64,000 nucleotides of DNA from Microvelia longipes (taxonomy: Eukaryota; Arthropoda; Insecta; Hemiptera; Veliidae), in NCBI GenBank assembly GCA_018340805.1, contig JACMZG010001863.1, positions 53,619,906 through 53,683,905 of the forward strand, in the 5' to 3' direction. Below the pieces are notes generated by a model, which saw only the letters and a program-made list of their open reading frames with translations, had not been told where the DNA came from and did no database searches. A program made the position numbers and the translations under genes. This document shows positions 57,241-64,000 of the stretch, in pieces; the stretch's first letter is position 1; each line of letters begins with the position of its first letter.

Positions 57241-57542
57241 TATCCGTGAATGAGTTGGTAGCGCATAATATTGCCAAATCATCACAGTAGCAAATTATTT
57301 TTGAATTTAATGTTAAATGGAAGATGTCGTTAATATGAATTAAAAACAAAATTCCGCCGAGAACCGGTAACCTGGGGTATAGATTATTATAGTGATATTA
57401 ACTTCGTCATTGTTAGTAATGTCTGTCCAAGTCTCTTTTTCCAATAGTAATTTCAGTTTATCTTGGTTTATTTTGTATTTGTTAGTTAAGGTCGTGGTGG
57501 TCCTCTTTGCTTTAATTTTAGGAAGATGTAAATATATTAGAC
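57241..57542 (-). pseudogene. LINE RT core with internal deletion
   Basis: Minus strand: linker LPKIKAKRTTTTLTNKYK then LLLEKETWTDITNNDEVNI is followed almost directly by LPVLGGILFLIHINDI and ICYCDDLAILCATN. YCDD (57278-57289) is the RT catalytic motif, normally Y-x-D-D, and is intact. RT motifs 1-4 between the linker and the INDI block are missing, a deletion of roughly 150-200 residues. Confidence 0.8.
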
Positions 57543-58098
57543 AAAGAGCCCAGGGGTGTTTTGTTAATAAAAAGTGTAATGGCTGGAACCGGTCTCAATT
57601 TTTCGTAAATACCTTCCTGAACAAGGATTTGCTATTCTGCCGACTCGTATCGGATGGTTGTCCCAGGCAGAACGCACTTTAGGGGTCAAAGGTTCTGCCT
57701 GGGACACCCATCCGATACGAGTCGGCATAATCGCAGATCCTTGTTCAGGAAGGTATTTACGAAAAAGTGAGACCGGTTCCAGCCATTACACTGTTTGTTA
57801 ACTTGGGTGGTAAATTTGAACTGTAAAGTGCGTTCTGCCTGGGAAGCCCATCCGATACAAGTCGGCAGAATTGCAGATCCTTGTTCAGGAAGGTATTTAC
57901 GAAAAATTAAACCCGTTTCTAGCCATTACACTTTTTATTAACTTGGCTGGTAAATTTGACCCCTAAAGTGCGTTCTGCCTGGGACACCCATCCGATACAA
58001 GACGGCAGAATTGCAGATCCTTGTTCAGGAAGGTATTTACGAAAAATTAAACCCGTTTCCAGCCATTACACTTTTTATTAACAAAACACCCCTGGGCT
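57543..58098. mobile_element. Inverted-plus-tandem element inserted in the LINE
   Basis: Ends agagcccaggggtgttttgt and inverse (58079-58098). One inverted copy (57543-57690) faces three tandem copies of a 140-bp unit; the 'ttctgcctggga' landmarks fall at about 57692, 57832 and 57972. The unit includes 'cagatccttgttcaggaagg' and 'ccagccattacactttttat'. No TSD was recognised. It separates the LINE endonuclease from its RT. Confidence 0.85.
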
Positions 58099-58104
58099 CT
58101 TGGT

Positions 58105-58838
58105 TTATATTGTATAATGATCCGTTATATAGGTCTCAATCATAGAAGCAAACAAATTGTTAGTAAGCGAACTGATGACAAATAAATGGTCTATTGTCGT
58201 CTTTGTTTCCGTTGTCACTCTAGTCGGCCCATCAATAAGCGATTCCATCTTGTATTTGTTAAATATACTAATGTATTCGTCAGTTAGTTGGTCAGTAGAT
58301 CTATATTCGTAGTTTAGTATATCCAGGTTTATGTCACCTGTCACAACTATTTTATTATTATTGATTTTTTTAACAAAATATCTAATTCTTTGAGAAATAA
58401 TTTTATAAGACCACTAGGAGACCTATATACAGATATTATTTTAGTTTTAAGACTTTTTATTTCAAGTACTAAGCAATTAGCGTCAGTCATGTCATGTTCT
58501 GTTACCTCTACGTCATTGTACAGTTGATTTTTTATGTATATAACTATCCCGCTGTTCTGATTGAAATTATTTCTGGTGTATACATGTTTATAGTCTTTAA
58601 GTACGTATAGGTCAGTAGGTATGTCACGTATTCTTGCTTCTGTAAGTATTAGTACGTCGGGTTTCATTTTGATTTCATGTATTTTACAGATAAATTTATC
58701 AAGGTTTTTATGAAGACTTCTAATGTTCATATGCATGACATTGAGACCGCTGTTCAATTGACTCAGCGTTTCTTTGTCAAGATTTTCAAATTTAATATAT
58801 TTCTCTTGATCAAGATCAATATTATACGTATTACTCAT
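58105..58838 (-). pseudogene. LINE apurinic-like endonuclease domain
   Basis: Minus strand from 58838: MSNTYNIDLDQEKYI, LNVMHMNIRSLHKNLDKF, LILTEARI, SGIVIYIKNQLYND, then after a shift near 58350 MTGDINLDILNYEY and TTIDHLFV. N-IRSL, L-TE, GDxN and T-IDH are the catalytic blocks of the APE-type endonuclease of CR1/jockey-like LINEs, in order. It nicks the target in retrotransposition. It belongs with the RT parts at 56573-57542. Confidence 0.85.
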
Positions 58839-59064
58839 GTATATAAATACTAAGGATAAGACTTGGTAAACAAATTATAGAAATAACATATAAACATCGG
58901 TAGGTATTACATGAACTATTGAGTTTTATAGAAATTAATTTAGGATCACTAATAACATTTATGAGCAGGCAAATCTTTAGAGCATTATTAAAAATATAAA
59001 TAAAATCAAGTCGTGATATTATGTTTTACTTAAAAAGTTAACTAAAATTTTGTAATAATTATAT

Positions 59065-59146
<82 letters not shown>

Positions 59147-59390
59147 ATATATATATAGTAGAATTTAAATAGATATAATAATAGGTTATTAGTAAAATTT
59201 TTGGACATAAATTAAATAAATAAAAAAATTGGTTAATAAATTGATTGTTAAATAAATTTAGTAAATATAACATTATTAAATAATATTTATTAGAGTATAA
59301 TTATAATTTAAGATATTAATTTGATATGTAAATAGATAAATGTAAATAATATAATTAACAAAATAGTTATTGGACTGTTAAGAATTAAAT
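58839..59390. repeat. AT-rich spacer with (TA)n at 59060-59158
   Basis: Region between the LINE start and the Penelope pair. Holds a TA microsatellite and no supported gene. Confidence 0.8.
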
Positions 59391-60411
59391 TCTAGGTTAA
59401 TTAATGAAGACTTCAGTCCTATAGAATTTTTATTTAAATAAACATTAATTACAGACGTTTCGCATGGCGAAGCCAAGCATCTTCAGTGTAAACAAAAACC
59501 AAAAACAAACAACCAACACCAAAAAATATTAGTAAAGCATACCAAAACCAAAGGAACATCACAAAAACTTTACCACAAAGTTAAAACAAGTAATAACAAA
59601 GTAATTAACAAATAATTTGAAATGTAATGTAAGGAAAAAACAACATCAAGTTTAAAAAACAAAAACTCAAGTTAATTGAACAAAATCAAACAATAAACAG
59701 ATAAGGTATTATTGAGATAAGGTTAGGAAAGAAAGGAAGTCTGGTGGAAATTTAAAAACTAAAATAAGATTTGCAAATTACGGGGGGCTAATTTAAAGGG
59801 TTTTTTTGAGTTAAGAATGTTTGCATATATACTATTAATATTGTTAGTATCAGTTTTTTTATTTATGCTATTGGGGTCAGTTTTAATATATAGGCTTTCT
59901 AAAATCCGTCGTTTATTGAAATGTTTTTCAGTATGTAGTATTTGAACATGGTCGTTGTCAATTTTATGATTTTTCTTTGGCATATGTTCCGAAATAGCAG
60001 TATTAGTTTTTAAGTTGTCCATGTCTTTGTTGTGTTGTCTAAGTCTGTTTAGAAAAAGTTGAGAAGTCTCTCCGGTATAGGTTTTTTGACAGTTTTTACA
60101 CGGTACTCTATAAATAACATTGGAACGTTGCAAGGTGGAAATAGGATCTTTGGTTTTTGAAAAAAACCGTGACTTGAAATTTGACGGGTTCTTTTGTGCT
60201 ATTTTTATGTTATATGGTTTAAATATTTTCATTACTTTTTGAGTGGAATCACCAAAATACGGCATAGAGGCATATTTAGAATTATTTGGATTAGAAATGC
60301 TGAAATTAAATATAGTTTGATTATTATTATTTAAATTATTGTTAACTCTGGTTAAATTTATGCGAGGAGAGACAAAGGGAACATTACGAGGAGTTGATGT
60401 AGTAAAAGATG
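59391..60411 (-). pseudogene. Penelope-like element, copy 1 (left half of a head-to-head pair): GIY-YIG region
   Basis: Minus-strand frame 60529-59759 crosses the junction and then encodes the element C-terminus: SKYASMPYFGDSTQKVMKIF, VIYRVPCKNCQKTYTGETSQ, LFLNRLRQHNKDM, then ILESLYIKTDPNSINKK and KLAPRNLQILF. C-x2-C followed by YTGET is the GIY-YIG start (Y...Y-x-G). The frame is intact over the endonuclease. The copy is truncated upstream at about 60411, where the inverted partner begins. The 3' UTR with a hammerhead-like core reaches 59391. Confidence 0.85.
59458..59486 (-). ncRNA. Hammerhead-like core, Penelope copy 1
   Basis: Minus strand: CTGAAGA, T, a 7-nt stem GCTTGGC, loop TTC, GCCATGC with one U-U mismatch, then GAAA and C. 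Mirror of 61886-61914. Confidence 0.42.
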
Positions 60412-61985
60412 ATAAATTACTTTTAGAATTTAATAAATTTAATTCCAAACTTAAGTTTACCATAGAATATGAAAGTGATAATTCCTTACCATTTCTTGAC
60501 ATTCTTATAAAAAAAACTCCTTTAGGCAATCTAGAAATAAATCATTATACCAAACCCACATATTCAGGTAGATTACTTAATTATTTTTCCCACCAACCAT
60601 ATAATTATAAACTAAACTGTGCAAAAAATTTAATTTACCGAAATTTAACCCTAACTGATCTTCCTTACCATGATGAAGCTGTCATAAAAATAAAATCCAT
60701 TTTAAAAGAAAATAACTACCCTATGTCCTTAATTAATAGACTCATAAAAGAATATAAAGAAAAAAATAATATCATGAATAACCCTAACCAACCACCTTTT
60801 TATAATAGTCCTAATAATAACAATAATAATTTGCCATTAACCTCCACTCCTAATAGACTTGAATCAAATTCCTTTAATTTATCCACACCCATCACTCCTG
60901 TAACTATCAACCCATCTTTTACTACATCAACTCCTCGTAATGTCCTTTGTCTCTCCTCGCATAAATAATAACCAGAGTTAACAATAATTTAAATAATAAT
61001 AATCAAACTATATTTAATTTCAGCATTTCTAATCCAAATAATTCTAAATATGCCTCTATGCCGTATTTTGGTGATTCCACTCAAAAAGTAATGAAAATAT
61101 TTAAAACCATATAACATAAAAATAGCACAAAAGAACCCGTCAAATTTCAAAGTCACGGTTTTTTTTCAAAAACCAAAGATCCTATTTCCACCTTGCAACG
61201 TTCCAATGTTATTTATAGAGTACCGTAAAAAAAACTGTCAAAAACCTATACCGGAGAGCTCTCAACTTTTTCTCAACTTCACACAAAAAGACATGGACAA
61301 CAAACTAATACTAACTTACTGCTATTTCGGAACATATGACAAAGAAAAATCATAAAATTGACAACGACCATGTTCAAATACTACATACTGAAAAACATTT
61401 CAATAAACGACGGATTTTAGAAAGCCTATATATTAAAACTGACCCCAATAGCATAAATAAAAAAACTGATACTAACAATATTAATAGTATATATGCAAAC
61501 ATTCTTAACTCAAAAAAAAACCGTTCAAAATTAGCCCCCCGTAATTTGCAAATCTTATTTTAGTTTTTAAATTTCCACCAGACTTCCTTTCTTTCCTAAC
61601 CTTATCTCAATAATACCTTATCTGTTTATTGTTTGATTTTGTTCAATTAACTTGAGTTTTTGTTTTTTAAACTTGATGTTGTTTTTTCCTTACATTACAT
61701 TTCAAATTATTTGTTAATTACTTTGTTATTACTTGTTTTAACTTTGTGGTAAAGTTTTTGTGATGTTCCTTTGGTCAAAACCAAAGGATACTTTGGTATC
61801 CTAGTATTATTACTATACTTAATAATAAAGTATGCTTTACTAATATTTTTTGGTGTTGGTTGTTTGTTTTTGGTTTTTGTTTACACTGAAGATGCTTGGC
61901 TTCGCCATGCGAAACGTTTGTAATTAATGTTTATTTAAATAAAAATTCTATAGGACTGAAGTCTTCATTAATTAACCTAGAATGT
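60412..61985 (+). pseudogene. Penelope-like element, copy 2 (right half of a head-to-head pair): RT end and GIY-YIG
   Basis: Starts abruptly at about 60412 with LLLEFNKFNSKLKFTIEYES, DNSLPFLDILIKKTPLGNLE and INHYTKPTYSGRLLNYFSHQ, the last RT/thumb block of Penelope-like elements. The frame runs to 60968 through an Asn/Pro-rich linker. The GIY-YIG half (61000-61563) is related to copy 1 but broken: a stop replaces the first knuckle Cys (VIYRVP stop), and several indels follow. The 3' UTR to 61985 is nearly the inverse of 59391-59758. Confidence 0.85.
61886..61914 (+). ncRNA. Hammerhead-like core, Penelope copy 2
   Basis: CTGAAGA (61886-61892), T, stem GCTTGGC (61894-61900), loop TTC, stem GCCATGC (61904-61910, one mismatch), GAAA (61911-61914), C. 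Hammerhead motifs are known from Penelope-like elements, which supports the call. The extra T is atypical. Confidence 0.45.
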
Positions 61986-62580
61986 AAATAATATATGTGT
62001 TATATTTAATTAAACAAGATAATCAATTTGTTATTGGAAGGAGAGATATAGGAAGTGGAGTTGCTGAAGGAGATGCATTAGCAGAACCAGCTGGTGTAGC
62101 AGTCAGTTTCAGCAATTCCAGGTCTCTCCTATTTTTGATGAGGAAGACTTTTGATGAGGAAGACTACAGTGTTGTAGTTATACTTTTACTTAAAACTATT
62201 ATTTTATGAATAAAAATGAATGAAAAAAAGAGATAAAATGTAAAATGATAACAATAAAGATATGGTTTATATCATAACTTGATGATTTTTTTGCTCGGAA
62301 TGTGTTCTTTTAAAGCATTAAGTATTGGCTTTCAATTAAAAGTTAAACATGATAACCAATAAAATGACTTCTTTCCTAGATCAACTAAATAAAACAATGG
62401 CTAAAAGAAAAGACAATTCAAGGCCGGGGAAACCCAGCCCAGGATTTACGTGGTTTCCTCGGGCTATTGTAGAGGAAATTCAAATAGAGAGTTAGATTTT
62501 ATCCCAGACAAGGGTGGATCCACGATTAGAAAAAGAGCAGGGTTAATATATTAAAAGAAAAGTATACATATAAAAGTATA
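61986..62580. other. No feature seen
   Basis: A 70-codon plus frame starts at 61997, without recognisable domains. This is the likely 3' flank of the ABCG gene on the minus strand; no clear poly(A) site chosen. Confidence 0.45.
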
Positions 62581-62588
62581 TAGTGAAT

Positions 62589-62803
62589 TTATTTTTGTTG
62601 CCTCCATAAAACTAATTTAATAAGCAAAAGAAAGACAGCTATCCATATGGCTGAGTTGATAAAGCCCTGAGCTACCTGGGGATCCAGTATGGTTGCTCCC
62701 CTCGAGGTAATAGCTTGCATGCTCGTTACAGCCATGCTCACAGGTAGAAGTTTGTTGATCCATTGGCTGGTCCAGTGCATGCCTTCAATAGGCCACATAA
62801 CTC
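62589..62803 (-). CDS. Terminal exon of an ABCG-type ABC transporter (partial gene)
   Basis: Minus strand: after an acceptor (tttctatttgcag), the phase-1 exon reads (G)VMWPIEGMHWTSQWINKLLP, then MAVTSMQAITSRGATILDPQ, ending FLLLIKLVLWRQQK and TAA (62589-62591). 'GVMWPIEGMHW..ISxxLP' and the final membrane helix (AIWIAVFLLLIKLVLW) match the C-terminal end of the ABC2-type membrane domain in insect ABCG20/23-like transporters, which move lipids or other hydrophobic substrates. Frame intact, codons unbiased by repeats. Upstream exons are not seen before the window end. Assignment from family memory. Confidence 0.7.
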
Positions 62804-62837
62804 CTGCAAATAGAAATTAAAATCGAACAAAGGGAAA

Positions 62838-63112
62838 AACCTTATACGAGTAAGGATTTAAATAGAAGTCTATCCACAAATCAATTTCAACCAATGTAAT
62901 GATGACAAATCCGGCTTTCAAACTAATACAGGTCATCCTCAGTGCCGGTGAGAAGAAGCTAATTTTTCTTCTTGAGTCTTGTTGCAAGATTTGAGACTGG
63001 ATGCAAACACCGGCACTGAGGATGGTCAGTAGTAGGTTGAAAGCCGGTTTTGTCATCATTGCATTGGTTGAAATTTGTTTGTAGATAGACTTTTATTAAC
63101 ATCCTTATGGTA
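62838..63112. mobile_element. HH foldback in the ABCG intron
   Basis: Arms ('gtctatccacaaatcaattt', 'ccaatgtaatgatgacaaat', 'ccggctttcaaactaa') and inverse surround a centre at about 62955-63005. Cores CTGAGGA...GAAA lie at 63016-63042 (+) and 62916-62942 (-). Stem II is poor in both. TSD not resolved. Located about 35 bp upstream of the exon acceptor. Confidence 0.8.
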
Positions 63113-63720
63113 AAAAATCCACTAGCGCTTATAATGTAAATCTTATGCGAGTGCTTCAGGTGCTCCTCTCCTCCCATCTTATTTTTGAACAAAATAAGAC
63201 AATTTTTTGAAACTTAGATAATCTCTATTATGCATTGTAAAGTTTATTATTTCGTATTGATCTTTAGAGCGCAGCCCATCAATGGCACCCAACGACACCT
63301 AACTTAAAAATTTTATATAAGACCCCAAATTGTTTATTGTATCTATGACCAAAACAAATAATTAAAAAGTGTTTCTCTTTGATTTTTTTATCTTTAACAT
63401 CTTTTTATCTTTATCTGGTTCCTTATTGTGTTGTCACTAGAAAGGGACAAAACTGCAAAACGGCGGCAAAGAATTTGATAAAAATGAATTTTATTGTAGG
63501 CAATTTGTGTTCTTTAATAAATGATGTTATATACTTAGACATTATTCGCCATCTCTAATAAATTGTAAAATCTCTAAAGGAGAAAAATGTAAAATGACAC
63601 CCAAAAAAATAAACTTAAAAAATAAAATTTATCATTAATATTTTGTGTTCTTTAGAAGAGATAAATACTGTTCTTCACTTAAATATTCTTCTCAGTTACT
63701 TAGAGTTTTCCCTTCTCTTC
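63113..63720. other. Probable ABCG intron, no exon recognised
   Basis: AT-rich sequence on the upstream side of the ABCG exon. Confidence 0.4.
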
Positions 63721-63724
63721 AAAA

Positions 63725-63965
63725 ATCCTGAGCATTAGGATTATCAACCGATTAATGAACCGGAGCATTAGGATTATCAACCGATTAATGAACCTGAGCA
63801 TTAGTATCATCAACCGATTAATGAACCGGAGCATTAGGATTATCAACATGAAGCATTAGGATTATCAACCGATTAATGAACTGGAGCATTAGGATTTTCA
63901 ACCGATTAATGAACCGAAGCATTAGGATTATCAACCGATTAATGAACAGGAGCATTAGGATTTCG
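63725..63965. repeat. Minisatellite, about 7 units of 33 bp
   Basis: ggagcattaggattatcaac then cgattaatgaacc, one unit shortened at 63845. Confidence 0.93.
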
Positions 63966-64000
63966 ACGTAAGCTTTGGACAATTTTTATAAATCAGATGT

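Noticed and set aside
58161..58170. Another CTGATGA on the plus strand
   Set aside because: Lies inside the LINE endonuclease, with no GAAA or stem at the right distance.
63725..63965. CRISPR-like regularly spaced repeats
   Set aside because: Units are contiguous with no unique spacers, and the genome is eukaryotic.

Overview
This is an AT-rich, gene-poor, repeat-dominated stretch of an animal nuclear genome, most likely an arthropod and probably an insect. The clues are the transposon mix (BEL/Pao, a CsRn1-like Ty3 element, RTE-like and jockey/CR1-like LINEs, Penelope-like elements, hAT-, mariner- and Mutator-like MITEs), a 'tacaccctgta'-type repeat end, and one host exon resembling an ABCG transporter C-terminus. 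There is no operon structure, prokaryotic gene, rRNA or CRISPR. Species cannot be read from the sequence. Many frameshifts in otherwise young elements may be assembly indels.

For reference, repeat families are named here as follows. C-family: about 0.9 kb, ends in a hairpin followed by gaggaaaagt, about 12 copies. B-family: hAT-like MITE of 310-375 bp. A-family: about 0.55 kb long-TIR MITE. D, E, G and P: shorter dispersed repeats. HH foldbacks: inverted-repeat elements whose arms carry a hammerhead-like core (CTGANGA, a small stem, GAAA).

Layout. 0-5 kb: a C-family copy split by a B MITE, a minisatellite made of the C-family terminal hairpin, an HH foldback, a Mutator-like MITE and an A-family MITE. 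6.0-9.0 kb: a complete but internally deleted BEL/Pao element with identical 194-bp LTRs. 10.5-13.3 kb: a Ty3/CsRn1-like element without LTRs or integrase. 13.7-16.3 kb: two tandem arrays. 16.6-22 kb: a candidate host exon, a LINE scrap, microsatellites. 22.4-26.2 kb: an HH foldback, a restriction-like-endonuclease retroelement tail, a B MITE with 8-bp TSD, an RTE reverse-transcriptase scrap. 26-31 kb: P, A and C copies, an HH foldback with 12-bp TSD, a tRNA-derived SINE. 31.8-32.2 kb: a near-perfect 300-bp palindrome. 33-45 kb: heptad-coding tandem repeats, C copies, nested A/B MITEs, a LINE scrap inside a 33-bp minisatellite, a mariner-like foldback with a second hairpin nested in one arm. 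45-53 kb: an HH foldback with 13-bp TSD, C copies, a tiny A-tailed retroposon. 53.6-56.1 kb: a Penelope-like element with RT and GIY-YIG regions inside a TA/CA microsatellite. 56.6-58.8 kb: a LINE split by an inverted/tandem element. 59.4-62.0 kb: two Penelope-like copies joined head to head. 62.6-62.8 kb: the terminal ABCG exon on the minus strand, with an HH foldback in the adjoining intron.

The most interesting theme is the hammerhead-like module. It recurs in the arms of at least five foldbacks and the 3' regions of two unrelated Penelope-like elements. The foldbacks have long TSDs and the same head-to-head layout as the 59-62 kb double Penelope copy, suggesting that they are Penelope-derived nonautonomous elements stripped to their ribozyme-bearing ends. 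Catalysis is not demonstrated: most copies carry at least one extra nucleotide before stem II, and no cleavage site was identified.
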